Source: Bursaphelenchus xylophilus (lineage: Eukaryota > Nematoda > Chromadorea > Rhabditida > Aphelenchoididae). From it: a stretch of DNA of 64,000 nt. The notes beneath the pieces are model-generated. The model had not been told where the DNA came from. It saw only the letters and a program-made list of their open reading frames with translations, and did not search any database. Shown here one piece after another: positions 13,201 to 23,469 of the stretch. The stretch is from positions 2,976,001-3,040,000 of the forward strand of contig CAJFCV020000004.1 in the NCBI GenBank assembly GCA_904066235.2, given 5' to 3'. Positions within the stretch are counted from its first letter, which is position 1, and every line of letters begins with the position of its first letter. The position numbers and the translations under genes were made by a program.

Positions 13201-16200
13201 AGCTACAGACGTTGCTACCGACTTCAGGTTCGTGCCGTTGTCACTGAGGATAAATGAAGGTCTTCCTCGGCATGCTATAAATCTTCTGAGCGCTTTTAGA
13301 AAGTCTTCTCCACTCAGTGTTTTTGCTTCTTCCAAGTGTACTGCTCTGCAGGCGAAGCATGTAAAGAGAACCACATATCTTTGCTCATCGTTCTTGAGTT
13401 TGATTGGACCATGATAATCAATTCCAACAGAGTCAAAAGGTCTCGTCCGCTGAACTCTTTCCTTTGGTAGATCTGCCATATTTTCCGGATGTCTGTAGGG
13501 CTTCAGTGTTTTTCGGCTACATTTGGGGCATCTTCTGAGCCGGTTCTTTAAGATTTGTCGCGCTCTTCTGGTCCAAAACGTTTCGTAGAACAATGCGAGG
13601 GTATATGGAACTCCATTATGCATAGAATTTTCATGTAGATCATCAATGATCATGTTCATGATTTGGCCATGTGGAATGTAGATTCTCCAATTTTCTTCTT
13701 GATCTGGCATTCGATGTTTTGTTCGCCATAATCCATTCCGTAGTTCCATCATGACTTCTTTCTTCTGATCTTCTGTTGGTGGACTTCTTCTTTGCTCCCA
13801 CATCAGAATTCGCCGAACAGCTTCCTGCCAAAGTTCATGTTTGTCCATTTGGCGTGCAGATTTACTTCCAAACTTCAGAATGCAGATCATTTTATGTATC
13901 AGCGCTTTCCATGTAGGGCACCCCTTTAGAATGTCTACCTCATCGTCTGGGGCAGCGAGTTTGTTGATCATCTTTGGCGATGCATGTTCTATTGTCACCA
14001 TTTCGTCTGAAGTCGTCTTTTCCTGCGGCTGCCAATAAAATCGCAGTTCTTGTGGCCATGTATCTTCGGGCTGTTGAAGAAATGAGGGTCCATTCCACCA
14101 AAGGTTGCAGTTCTGAAGTTCTTCCATCGACATTCCACGGCTGAGGATATCGGCGGGGTTGTCTTTTGTGTTAATGTACCGAAATTCTACATCAGGTCGT
14201 CGTATGTTTTGCAACCTATTGGCTACAAATCTTGGAAGGAGTTCTGTTGAGTTTATCCAATGTAGAACCACTTTCGAATCCGACCATAGAGTGACCTTCT
14301 TGAACTTGAAGATGGTCTCCAGGAATTTAATTGCTTTTGTTCCCAGTTCGGCCGACATTAATTCCATTCGCGGCATGGTTGTACCTTCCATTGGAGCAAC
14401 CCTGGATTTTGCGAAAATATTCGATGGTATTTGCTCTTCTCCTCCAATGTATGCCACACATCCGTATGCCTTTCCTGAAGCATCGACGAATACATGAAGA
14501 CATGGTTCTCCTTCCCATTTTCTGCATAATCTGGGGATTGTAATTGCTGTTCCTTCCACGAACTTCTTCACACTTTTCCAGTCTTCAAGATCTTCTTCAC
14601 TCAAGGAGTCTTTCCAACCCATCTTCTTCCTGGCTAACTTCTGGGAAAACAGTTTGATGGGAAGTCGTGCAGGGCACACTGATCCAAGCAGGTCGAAGTT
14701 TTTCGCTCCAATGGCAACTGCATCTGTCATGTTAGCAATATCCAGTTGATCGGGCCATTTGAAGGTTAATGTGTCTTGATCCTGTTGCCATTTGTAACCC
14801 AATATTGAATGAAATTGGCCTTCTGAGCAATCCATTCCATCCTTTTTTAGTTCTTCCAGGATTCTCGGGCTGTTCGTCATATATTCGCGTAGCGGCATAT
14901 TCATTTCTTTGAACATTCCATGGATCTTCTTTACTTTCTTCAGTACTTCTGGTTCGTCGGAGCCCATAATTATCAGATTGTCGACGTAGATTTGACTGAT
15001 AACTTCTTCGTAGATTTGACGGGTTTCTTCATCAACAACTGAATTTTTAAAGTGCCATTGGATCGTTGCAGCCAATAAAAAGGGTGACGGAGTTGCGCCA
15101 AATATGATACGAGTATAGCGGAGCTCTCTGATGTTGTCGTTGGTTGGAGGTTTAGAGATGTCCTTCAGCCACAATATTCTGACTGTATCTCGGTCTTCTT
15201 TCCTCAGTCCCAGTTGCATGAATGCCTTCTGGATATCTGACGCCACAACGATCTTGTTCGTTCGGAATTTGACGATTATAGAAGCGAGGTCGGGCATGAT
15301 TATTGGTCCACGAAGTAGAGTTGAATTCAGCGATCTTCCACCTTTCTCAGCACTTGATGCGTCCAGTACGATACGCAGTTTAGTCGTTGTTTTGTGAGGT
15401 GTGAGGACCACTTGAAAAGGGATATACGACACGAAGGGACCAGTCGGTTCAGTTGGTGCGTCTTCGAGGAAGTTGTTGGCTATTTGTTCTTCAAAATATT
15501 CTTGACATTTCTTCAAGGTCTCCTTGTCGTTTTGCATCTGGTGCCAAAACTGGTTTAGTCGTCTTCGGCAAACTTTTTCATTTCTGGTCGGTCCATTTTC
15601 GTCTTTGTAGGGCCAAGCTACTTCATAACGACCGTCTTCCTTGTTGAACTTGATGTGCTTCGCAAAGTGGCTCATGGCTTCTTCGTCGTCGTTGATCTTC
15701 GGATTATCCATGATGCCAATAGACTCCATCGACCATAATTTCTCCAACATCTTCCTCAAGTCTTCAGGTTCTTCTTCTTCTTTTCCTTTGATCTTGCACA
15801 CCATCGTATTCAATGGAGAGAAGCGGCTTTTGGGTAATGCGCCAGTCATCGAGCTTCCATATTTTGTGATCACTTCGAAGAGGTCGGTGTTAGGAACCAT
15901 TCTGATTCGTTGAAAGCTCGTCCAGAATTCTCGTGCTGACAAAAGAACATCTGGCTTGACTAACTTTTTTGTCCATGTTCCATTCTCTTCGACTACTGAG
16001 CTGACTTGGCCAATTTGTTGCACACCAATGGCTCGCAGGATTCGAGTTTCCTTTTCGTCTCCATTGGGAAGAACCACAGGGATTTTGTAGACGTTGGTGG
16101 GTCCTTTCGCCATCGTAGTGCCATTGAAGGCTTCCAGTGTTACATTTGACTGCTTTATCGGCTCCAGTTGAAGACGTTGTGCTGTCTCTTCAGTGATTAG

Positions 16201-17610
16201 GGTAACTTCGCTTCCAGGATCCATGAAGATAGTGATTTGTTCTTCACGGCTTTCGACTTGAACATTTACCGTCATTAATGATGTTCTACAGTTTACTTCG
16301 TCATCATTGATCTTCGTCGCCGCCACAACACTTCCTTGTGCATCTTCGGTTTTCTTAACTTCATGTTTTTGTTCAGGATTCTTCTGGGAAAAGCAGATTG
16401 CAGTATGATGGTTCTTCGAGCATTTGCGGCACTTCATAGTAAATTCGCAATTCCTGGCTTCGTGTTTCTTGGAACCACAACGTAGACATCGTCGAGTTTC
16501 TTTGAGTCTGTTGATTCTGGCGTCGACGGTGTTGTACTTCTTGCACTCGTCGGCATAATGTTCTTCTTCACAAAAGATGCATCGTTTTGTCTTCTTGAAC
16601 TTCATTTCTTTAGCTTCTACAGGCGTCTTCTTCCAAGGTTCTGGACCATTTGCTACTGCGTTCACCCTGAACTTCTCCATCTTTGGGTGATCTCGTCTCG
16701 TAGCCATATGAGACGTTGCTTCATTGACTTTAAGGGCATGGTCGACTGTTCGGAATAGTATCGCTTCATTCCATTCTTCGCTTCTTAACTTCGCGTCCCA
16801 AATTTGTCGCGACATCCATTGAGGTAATTTATCCATTATCATTACCTCTGCCTGTTCCACGTCCATTTGTGGGTTGTGTATCTTCAGTTGATTGTAGACG
16901 GCAATGAACTTGTCCATAAAAGTTCTCAAATCACTTGATCGATTTGTGGTCGGAGTAAGCTTTGACAGTTGTGCATGCAGTGTATGACGGATGATTTTGT
17001 CATTTCCATAACGGGACTCCAAATGCTTCATTAATGGCTCGAAATTTTCGGCGACCAATTCATATGCTTCCGCGCACGTTCGGGCTGGTCCTCTGAGGCT
17101 TTCCATGAGGATGAGACATTTTTCGAAACCATCGTAGTCTCCATTTTTGAACTTTGTTTCGAGACTCTGCTTAAATCTGGGCCATTGTGACAGATCTGTG
17201 CCATCGAACAGTGGTATTTTGATGTCGAGGGTTCTCATGGTTCTTCTTGGTTCTCTCTCGATGTTCGGTGGGGCTTCGGGCGTTACTGCGTTGTTGATTT
17301 GGGCCAACGTCTTGGTATATAACTCACAAAGCTGATCGTCCATGTGCATTCCATCCGTGATTGCGTCGGTGGCTTCCTTGATGTATTTTTCGGTGGCTTC
17401 CGATTTGTCGGTGTCGTCGAGCTTTTCCAGAAATTGGGTAAATCGGTCTTCGACTTTTTTCATATCCCTAGCCAAGGCGTCTCGTCTGATTGTAATTTCC
17501 ACCAGAACATCATTCTTTTCCTTGACGGCGATTTTCTGTTCACATAGTTTGAGTTTTTCCTTTAGCGCGTTGATGGAAATGGTCAACTGTGTCTTCGTGG
17601 CGCGTAGCAT
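10255..17610 (-). CDS. Gag-Pol-Env-like polyprotein of the BEL/Pao element (2451 aa)
   Basis: The ATG lies 22 nt inside the 5' LTR and one frame runs to a stop inside the 3' LTR. Domains in order: Gag DUF1759-type region (about residues 125-300) with the PLFDG motif; three zinc-knuckle CCHC-like motifs (about 345-410); DUF1758 aspartic protease with FMDPGS near residue 463; reverse transcriptase from about 745 with YVDN near 875; RNase H/A17 region with DASG near 1040; integrase with an H2C2 region and a core at about 1390-1510 (SDNGTN); DUF5641 at about 1640-1700. After residue ~1720 an env-like part follows, with hydrophobic segments near 1730-1748, 1940-1967, 2000-2018 and 2413-2435, many Cys and several N-glycosylation sites. 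YVDN instead of YVDD and DPGS at the protease site are unusual but may be family traits. No stop or frameshift is seen. Confidence 0.92.
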   Translation of the reverse strand: MLRATKTQLTISINALKEKLKLCEQKIAVKEKNDVLVEITIRRDALARDMKKVEDRFTQFLEKLDDTDKSEATEKYIKEATDAITDGMHMDDQLCELYTKTLAQINNAVTPEAPPNIEREPRRTMRTLDIKIPLFDGTDLSQWPRFKQSLETKFKNGDYDGFEKCLILMESLRGPARTCAEAYELVAENFEPLMKHLESRYGNDKIIRHTLHAQLSKLTPTTNRSSDLRTFMDKFIAVYNQLKIHNPQMDVEQAEVMIMDKLPQWMSRQIWDAKLRSEEWNEAILFRTVDHALKVNEATSHMATRRDHPKMEKFRVNAVANGPEPWKKTPVEAKEMKFKKTKRCIFCEEEHYADECKKYNTVDARINRLKETRRCLRCGSKKHEARNCEFTMKCRKCSKNHHTAICFSQKNPEQKHEVKKTEDAQGSVVAATKINDDEVNCRTSLMTVNVQVESREEQITIFMDPGSEVTLITEETAQRLQLEPIKQSNVTLEAFNGTTMAKGPTNVYKIPVVLPNGDEKETRILRAIGVQQIGQVSSVVEENGTWTKKLVKPDVLLSAREFWTSFQRIRMVPNTDLFEVITKYGSSMTGALPKSRFSPLNTMVCKIKGKEEEEPEDLRKMLEKLWSMESIGIMDNPKINDDEEAMSHFAKHIKFNKEDGRYEVAWPYKDENGPTRNEKVCRRRLNQFWHQMQNDKETLKKCQEYFEEQIANNFLEDAPTEPTGPFVSYIPFQVVLTPHKTTTKLRIVLDASSAEKGGRSLNSTLLRGPIIMPDLASIIVKFRTNKIVVASDIQKAFMQLGLRKEDRDTVRILWLKDISKPPTNDNIRELRYTRIIFGATPSPFLLAATIQWHFKNSVVDEETRQIYEEVISQIYVDNLIIMGSDEPEVLKKVKKIHGMFKEMNMPLREYMTNSPRILEELKKDGMDCSEGQFHSILGYKWQQDQDTLTFKWPDQLDIANMTDAVAIGAKNFDLLGSVCPARLPIKLFSQKLARKKMGWKDSLSEEDLEDWKSVKKFVEGTAITIPRLCRKWEGEPCLHVFVDASGKAYGCVAYIGGEEQIPSNIFAKSRVAPMEGTTMPRMELMSAELGTKAIKFLETIFKFKKVTLWSDSKVVLHWINSTELLPRFVANRLQNIRRPDVEFRYINTKDNPADILSRGMSMEELQNCNLWWNGPSFLQQPEDTWPQELRFYWQPQEKTTSDEMVTIEHASPKMINKLAAPDDEVDILKGCPTWKALIHKMICILKFGSKSARQMDKHELWQEAVRRILMWEQRRSPPTEDQKKEVMMELRNGLWRTKHRMPDQEENWRIYIPHGQIMNMIIDDLHENSMHNGVPYTLALFYETFWTRRARQILKNRLRRCPKCSRKTLKPYRHPENMADLPKERVQRTRPFDSVGIDYHGPIKLKNDEQRYVVLFTCFACRAVHLEEAKTLSGEDFLKALRRFIACRGRPSFILSDNGTNLKSVATSVAPQWKTDERENVLQYCATNGITWKFTTPHGPWEGAVYERLMALLKKGLHVLKDKLPENFNTNLWEISAMINTRPLTYVEEDNLVLRPMDFLSPGSRPGAPIFDDSADPDFRLKTYTRDVILDEFKKEAKLLDKFWKKFRSEYLPILRSHQQKFAQSKTALVEPQIGALVILEEENVPRGEWNLGIVTKLPRSQDGQIRRAEVKMINDGRTYLRPLCQIYPTEAELRLRRETQQPTPSMETEKPVEIKKNSTRHYNLRPRSSLPIYVAILASIIIPLMADGNILPCREEDVPSMDRMRLSEYCVQQGKIVYEMDKPCWKNMKCENGHLRSEWKRGRLDVKCGEKCKCPKWATGCSFYDKKKLRRPDKEDQVDWSNVEEVIKPRMITPNPGKHLLPTIEVAWKRTFFVKSISLVHKEEMLCVNDEDERQRCTNATMESTYYVTENGQVPITAWGYMEIEHFENAEEKWEKYIYMLAGISISIIAGYILGAISVFLAVIRWVQRLTTLPFKAAFKLMKYLVQQDQQVRRRKLGEVVILPTILALSLAGTCMCCTDPITVNGKTRVCNQTQCSTEFTSRFAMNEVGEETCLLNKIGNKTHSKIELNIVQAGYECQEVEMAYTYSSEVRTESTLRCPLRGKCEIGGCGINYDEEFSKEAQNSIGRQNCEVVPGGIDHLCLLLTNACLYTRNYVHILDTNPIKVFKCRWKPFIVVDIKYDTPTKQTTQKLNIYPGSKVNIDHNLKLKAEVVEITEQRPEPGYYFAKNNSIYRTPEPPNLICQKPKIDQETCTYNGQCECRNSGTHKECECQTTTWKNEEWQKEMVNNMAGQTMVKETQEDIEVFIIVMGQVDEIETFEEKDECQFTLQKDDVKCTSKEHNILAMVRCENTTEQMPCRPDGATKKIRGRGNCEASCGRETMKFFWSVASESIKNPRNFIPTTSTIIYHNAIQHVSSVFITICILFTIVKVFLMFKNFSSFGNIKDLKSL

Positions 17611-17620
17611 GACGATTTGT

Positions 17621-17631
17621 CCAATGCACCA
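17621..17631 (-). promoter_or_regulatory. Primer-binding site of the BEL/Pao element
   Basis: Immediately inside the 5' LTR the minus strand reads TGGTGCATTGG. TGG complements the CCA tail of a tRNA, and the rest fits an acceptor stem of tRNA-Gly type. The identity of the primer tRNA is inferred. Confidence 0.7.
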
Positions 17632-17896
17632 TGTAATAAATATTTAGATTAGGGTAATTTAGCAATTAGCAATTTAGCAATAATACAATAGGCACAATAA
17701 TAAAATAATACTCTTTATTCTTTCTCACTTCGAACACATCCTGTCTAACCCAATTCGCTCGATTTAAATAGTTATCTATATTACAACACAGGAATTTTCT
17801 CGATCGGAATTCTAGAAAAGTCGGGATAAAGACAAAGAAAGGGATTTTTTTATATTTGATTTTTTTTTGTCCTAAAGACTTTTTAAGTCTTTTATA
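17632..17896 (-). repeat. 5' LTR of the BEL/Pao element
   Basis: On the minus strand this 265-bp LTR begins TATAAAAGACTT and ends TTATTACA. It is identical to the copy at 10015-10279. The TATAAAAG at its start is also a plausible TATA box. Confidence 0.9.
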
Positions 17897-18886
17897 AAGT
17901 GAAAATTATAATTCTGTGTTGTGCCGTTTAGTAAAGATGTAGTAAAGATGCAATTAAGAAGTGATCTGGATTGTTCTTCTAAAATTTTTTGGTTAGAGAG
18001 ACATGTTATACGATGGAAGGTGTCTGGCTCAATTTTGACAGTTTTCAATTTGATCTCGTTAAATAAATTTCAGGCGCCCATTTGATTTGAATTTCCTGGG
18101 TTGTGAGATAAACCCAAAAAAATATTCAGAAACTTTTATGAGAGCAGAAAACTGGGATATACTAGAGCTCAGCTACCAGCATTGAAAGTTTGAAACAATT
18201 GTTCATCAATAAGAATAGATCCTTTTGTATTATTGGTCACATATCACCATCGATTTTTTGAAAATTCTAAAAAAAGCATTCAAACCAAATACAACTAACA
18301 GGGGTAAACCAACTAAAAAGTTTTTATAGTATTTGATTTCAAAAGCTTAGGAAATTTTTGATTTTTGATTTTTTTATTTGTGACGTTTTTTAGAATTTTT
18401 AAATTTAAAAAAAAATCAAGTAAAGTTCCTTTTAAGTCTATTTAATTCCTATTAATCGCCCGTGGACACACTTCAGAATGACAACTTTCAATGTTTATTT
18501 TTTCAATTGCAGATAAAATCTGGTATTTTTACCTCCAAAATTGACCCCACTCGAGCTCGAGCCAATTGAACGCAACACTTTTTCTGCGTAAAAGCGTCCG
18601 CTTTTTCTGTTTTTCCCGCGTTTTGTGTCCACTCCGTTTTTCGAAAGAGAAAATTTTTTTGCCGTTCGTCCCTTCTCCCTCCCCACTTTTTTATACACAG
18701 AGCACGCCACGAAAAACGTAAGGTAAAATTGGAAATAGAGATTTCGAGCTGCGCCCAATATTTTTAATTTTTTTTGAAAGAATGAATATTGTGTTAGATA
18801 GTATTGTAACTCTGAGATTTGGAATAATTTGGAGATGAATAGTATGTCAAAAATTACGTTGTTGTCAGTTCCAAGTGTTGAATATA
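17897..18886. other. Intergenic; possible promoter of the 18.9-kb gene model
   Basis: The right half (about 18530-18720) is a pyrimidine-rich, less AT-biased stretch. An imperfect inverted repeat (18697-18740) pairs with 19772-19805 beyond the next gene. No other feature is supported. Confidence 0.4.
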
Positions 18887-19465
18887 ATGGATGGGTCCAT
18901 GGAGGCCGGCCCATCGCGCTCTGACGCAAAATCTGATTCTCCACCGGTTGATGTGTCTCCAGAAACAGTAAGATTTCTCTTTGGTCCTTATGTTTAGAGA
19001 TCCATCGATATGTGGTGTTGTGTGAGACATCCTAGCGGACGTTATGAAGAAGAAATCTGGAAATTTGACAATAGCAAAAGGGCACTTGTCAATAGATTAT
19101 TGCATCATTTTGCAGGAACTGATGGAGAAACGCGAAGAGAAGGCGTGAGCAAAGCTGGATCAGAGGAAGCAGACGACGTTCAGAACATTTCAAGGTAAGT
19201 TTGTGACGTTGTCTTTTTGATTTTTTGGTTTTTCTAGGCCGTTGAGCTAATAATTTTCTCTGGTTATACCTAAAATAATATAATTGATATTTCAGCCGGT
19301 CCATGTTGAAGTAGAATGTGAAAGCCAGCATAATGTACCAAAGGGTGTGGAGATTGATTTCCGAGTTCAGATTGCATCCGACAAATGCGATGGATTGTCA
19401 AAAATTTATGTAATTTTGATTATTCTTATTGGTTTGATGTTTAGGTGGAATTAAAGAAGATTTGA
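18887..19465 (+). CDS. Small unrecognised protein, 88 aa, five exons (tentative)
   Basis: The model is 18887-18967, 19116-19144, 19173-19194, 19296-19409 and 19445-19465. Every junction is GT..AG and the phases close to a TGA at 19463. The introns are short, two of only 28 and 35 nt. The product starts MDGSMEAGPSRSD, has a charged ELMEKREEKARR segment, then an Ile/Val-rich stretch (VHVEVEC, VEIDFRVQIA) and ends VELKKI. I recognise no family. The 28-nt intron is the weak point; without it the frame stops at 19146. An inverted repeat (18697-18740 with 19772-19805) encloses the locus, so it may be cargo of a mobile element. Confidence 0.35.
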
Positions 19466-19944
19466 TGAATTTCAATTTAGTAGTGGTCTGTTGTAGCAAG
19501 ATCAAAGCCCTGTTAGTCTTGTAAACCCCGGAAGAGCTCGAATTCGGTCAGATTCATCGATTTTGATCCAATTGTGCCTAGTACAATATAATTTCTTTTC
19601 TCTTCTTCGATCAATCTGAGAAGTTCGGGGTGCACCTCCTAGAATCCTTTCGATGCTTTCTCGCCGGTTTCACACGTAAATTGTTGTTTATTAGAATTTT
19701 GCAAAGATTTTTATTATTTATTTGTAACGGTTTCAGCGTATGAAATGTCGAAAACATTTTCCCGCGAATTTCTCTATTTCCACTTTTTTCGTGGCGTGCA
19801 CAGAGAAAAGAGGAAAATAAATTTTTGGAAAGGGAGTTTTTGCGATTTTTTTATAATTTTTGCAATATTTGGGAATGTTTCAATTTTAAAATTTATTTAA
19901 ATATATTCCTGTTATATAATAACTCTTTAATCATTCAACCTTCT

Positions 19945-20092
19945 GGCAGCAGGACACTTCTTCGTAATGATATTCACATATATTTTTAATATAGTACAAG
20001 ATATAATAACTAATTTATGTGGCAGCAGGATACTTCTTCGTAATGATATTCACATATATTTTAAATACAATACAAGATATAATAACTAATTT
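19945..20092 (+). repeat. Tandem duplication, ~76-bp period
   Basis: The block beginning GGCAGCAGGAYACTTCTTCG is present at 19945 and again at 20021, with a shared tail ACAAGATATAATAACTAATT. It marks the left edge of the duplicated mobile-sequence region. Confidence 0.75.
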
Positions 20093-21466
20093 CAATTTTT
20101 TATATTAATTTTGTGATGAGTTTTGAAGCTCAATGTGTGCAAAATATAAAATTTATATGGCTTGTTTCTGAACATAAATCCTTAATCTTAAGGTCGTTCT
20201 GAAGCATATAATAATTGTTATCCTTACTAATACTCAATCTAAAATTATCTATGTGGAATTTTATTCCTCCCACATAGTTTTCATTAATTTTTAACAACAT
20301 GTTAAGTCAAATCGGTGAGCTTTCTCTACACATATATATACATACTATTCCTCCAGTTCTTTTTTGTCGTGTGTAACTCACGTTGCAAAAAGGGATGCAA
20401 CACAGCTTTGTACACATATTGGGCGTAATTTTCCAAGGACACGGAATGTCTACGTTCACTGTAAAATGTGGATTCGTTCAGAACAAAGTATAGGTCGGTA
20501 ATATGCAAGAAAATGGTAGTCTCCATCGCAATCATCATTTTTATCGTTTTCAACCTCAGCAGTTGCTTTAAGAGGTGAAGACTTTGAAGTACATATTTTA
20601 GTAAATTAAATCCTAAGGATTCTACACTTTATGTAATATTTTACATATCGCTGAAAATATATTTATTTTTTTGGAAACTCGACTATGCATGATATTACGA
20701 ATTTCCGATCATTATATTTTTTAGTACAAAATGAAACGAAAGAGATAAGTGTAAACACACGAGAACATTATCGCATATCGACATCTCGACGTAAAGCATT
20801 GATAATCTAGCTTTTATCTTTGCGATGTAACGGTATACAGGAGAACGCTAGCTCCATTTTATCGAGCGGACTATTCTCTTCATTATTATATTATTATCGC
20901 GATATCCAAACCCGGTAACGGTATACAACGTAATTATTATTTCTTCTGTTTTTACTTTGCCTAGCTTGGTATACTAAAGCACCCACAAAGCCATGATGAC
21001 TTCAGAGAAATAATTCTACAATTTTCAAAAATCAAAGATGAAGTAAAAAGAATTTATCGGTGAAATACGCTGAAATGATACAGAACTATCCTGCAAACAG
21101 TATACATAATTATGTACAACACGGATTTCTACATGTCTTTGGCGTAATTTTCGACAATAGCATGCGACTTGGAACATCTATTAATTCATGACCACATGGC
21201 ATGGATTCGAGCAAGCCGCGGCCGTAAATACAAACCGAATAAATGATGTCTATGCGTCAAGAATTCAAAAGAAGTCGTCACTTTTCTACTGCTTTATGAC
21301 GTGTCTGTACGATGACAACAGCCGAAACTCAGTAATACGCACGCCATGTGGCATAATTTGAATATGCATGAAAATTGTCCAGAGCATGGTATGATTAGCG
21401 CTGTATGTAACAACAACGAAACGCCATACGATGATCATTAAGACCACGTCATGGTAGACGATACAA

Positions 21467-22124
21467 ACGTAAAAAGCATCATGGTACGAAAACAATCCAA
21501 TCCAAGAAATAGAGATTTTTACAACAACAAACATCCGTATGGCACGATGATGGTAATAACAAGCCTGGGCGTAATTTAGATGGTATTTACATACGTAGAA
21601 ACAAATTAAAGTTAAGCAATCATGTCAACCACTCAGACCTATAATAAGAACATATAGCAAAATTCCAGACCAATTTCGTGTGAAAATGCAAACGCAGAGC
21701 GAACGAATGTGCATCATAATGAACTTCTATGAACATCTATATATAAAAAGGAACTTTCTAGGATTTTGCAAATATATGACTGGCCTATAAAGAAGTCGGA
21801 CATACACACGTAATTATATACGTATAACCTTCACTCAACAACCAATATGCGACTTCATCGTGATTATTTCCCAACGTCCACTTTCTTGACACAAGAAACT
21901 CGCTGACATGCGTCGTAAAAAGAGTGTGTGGACAGCAGACGGTACGTTTAAAGTCGTAATTTAGACGCATACACATCGAGAAGTTGGTCAGTTTTTATGT
22001 AATTTATTGAATTTAGAGTTTTCGGTTCTGACCACTATGAAACGTGTTGATAACGTTGAAAAAAGAGTGATATGTAGTGCGGGAGAATGCGTAATTAGAG
22101 CAAGGAAAATCAATTAACTTTACA
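21467..22124 (+). repeat. Dispersed repeat, copy A (partner at 25861-26405)
   Basis: The first ~205 bp (from ACGTAAAAAGCATCATGG) and the last ~170 bp (from GTCGTAATTTAGAC to CAATTAACTTT) are nearly identical to the copy at 25861-26405. The middle differs by replacement or deletion. It holds four CGTAATT motifs. Confidence 0.8.
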
Positions 22125-22566
22125 AAAACAGAAAAGCTCTTTGTATCCGGATTTATTTCAGGTTATATTCATGTACTTTCGTCTTTTTGTAACTTTTATC
22201 TCAAACTTTTGATTTCTTAAACTGTTACGTCATGTACGGCCGGGGCGTAATTAAATCTACCCGCCTTCCTCAATTGCTTCCTTAACAATTTTAGGGGCGC
22301 CCTGAAATCGCAGTCATCCAGTCAAGATTTGTTTGACTCGTCGAACAGTCAGGAATCCCGAGATTCCAAATGACTAGTCAGGGTTCGGTATAATTTTTCG
22401 AAAGTTCAGCGCGAATTACTAACGCACAAGGCTTATATCATATCATATAAAACTATGCCCTTTCTATGTCTATCGTCAATAATATGTATCGTAATGGGAA
22501 TATACTTTTACACATATTTTTCACTATCGTTTACTGCTAAACCTGTCACACATACGTAATTTTTTG

Positions 22567-22866
22567 ATTTTCATAAGCACAATCATGTTTAGATAGCAAT
22601 ATAAAAAGGAACTTTTTTGGAGTTTGCAAACATATTACAGGCATATAAAGAAGTAGGACATACACACGTAATTATATACGTATAACCCTCGCTATGAGTT
22701 TCATAAAGAAAGATTAGCAAAAGTTCAACATACGGTAAGTGTTTGTTTTTTTTTTCATTTTTCAGATACGACTATCTGAATATTAAGAATCACTTGTGTG
22801 CAGCCGAGGCAGTGTTTTGCGTAAATCAATTTTACTTGACCAAGAAACGGCCTTAGGAAGTCAGTT
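22567..22866 (+). repeat. Repeat with TATA-like, donor and acceptor signals, copy 1
   Basis: This block has a TATAAAAAGG motif, then CACACGTAATTATATACGTA, then an exon-like piece followed by GTAAGT and, after a short spacer, TTTTCAG|ATACGACTATCTGAATA. It ends TTACTTGACCAAGAAACG. A diverged copy with the same order lies at 24078-24496 and a promoter-only copy at 21700-21835. It resembles the 5' part of a repeated transcription unit. Confidence 0.6.
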
Positions 22867-22868
22867 GG

Positions 22869-23384
22869 TTGCTTTTGAAAATTTTCAATCTTCACTCGGC
22901 GTCAGAAGTGCACGCGGATTTACTAGAAACCAGCCAAAAGACGTACAGCCACCACGAAGCAATACGTAGAAATGATAAAGTGTTCAGCGGGAAAATCAAG
23001 CGCAGATCGGATCGTAAATTCTGCAGTTCCGACAAATCAACACTACTCGTTTTTTCAGTAAAACGTACAAAACTATATGTGTGTCATTTTTTCTTGAAAG
23101 GCAGTATCGATCACCGAGATTCTAAACGCCCCCGCATTCCTGCGCCGGCCAAGCCTAAAAAACCGCTCTACGCTCCGAGAAAACCCACTGGCCTTTGTGC
23201 CGCCCGACGCGCCAGCCTTGAGAAAACCGTTAAGGTTAACCCTGTGCCAGCAGTCGAGGCGACCTCTGAGTCGGTGTCAGTTCGGACACTGGCCATCCAA
23301 AATTGGCAATTTTTCTTGCTTATACTTATAAAGAGATACAACCGACCGCCAATCCCTCAAGCTAATAGAATGATAGAGGAATAA
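22869..23384 (+). CDS. Open frame of 171 codons inside the repeat patchwork
   Basis: No family is recognised. The middle is Lys/Pro-rich (KRPRIPAPAKPKK) and the segment around 23158-23300 is repeated at 23578-23712, where the frame is broken. Lying just downstream of a repeat with splice-like signals, it may be an exon of a degenerate mobile element rather than a host gene. Confidence 0.25.
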   Translation: MLLKIFNLHSASEVHADLLETSQKTYSHHEAIRRNDKVFSGKIKRRSDRKFCSSDKSTLLVFSVKRTKLYVCHFFLKGSIDHRDSKRPRIPAPAKPKKPLYAPRKPTGLCAARRASLEKTVKVNPVPAVEATSESVSVRTLAIQNWQFFLLILIKRYNRPPIPQANRMIEE

Positions 23385-23469
23385 CGATCCCGATTGCATG
23401 CATAATGGGCGGAACTATTCAGAAGAGCCCATCGAAGATCGGCGAGATATGCTATATACGTCGGAATCA

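Larger units (their letters stand above)
10015..17896 (-). mobile_element. BEL/Pao-type LTR retroelement with env-like region, apparently intact
   Basis: Two 265-bp direct repeats (10015-10279 and 17632-17896) bound the element and read as identical base for base. A four-base duplication AAGT (10011-10014 and 17897-17900), or AAAGT if the LTR is cut one base shorter, flanks it. The internal region carries one uninterrupted reading frame on the minus strand. Identical LTRs and an open frame imply recent insertion. The element lies between the MSP-domain gene and the 18.9-kb gene model and disrupts neither. Confidence 0.93.

Noticed and set aside
18495..18944. 149-codon minus-strand frame
   Set aside because: It crosses AT-rich sequence and the first exon of the plus-strand model; no family or splice support.
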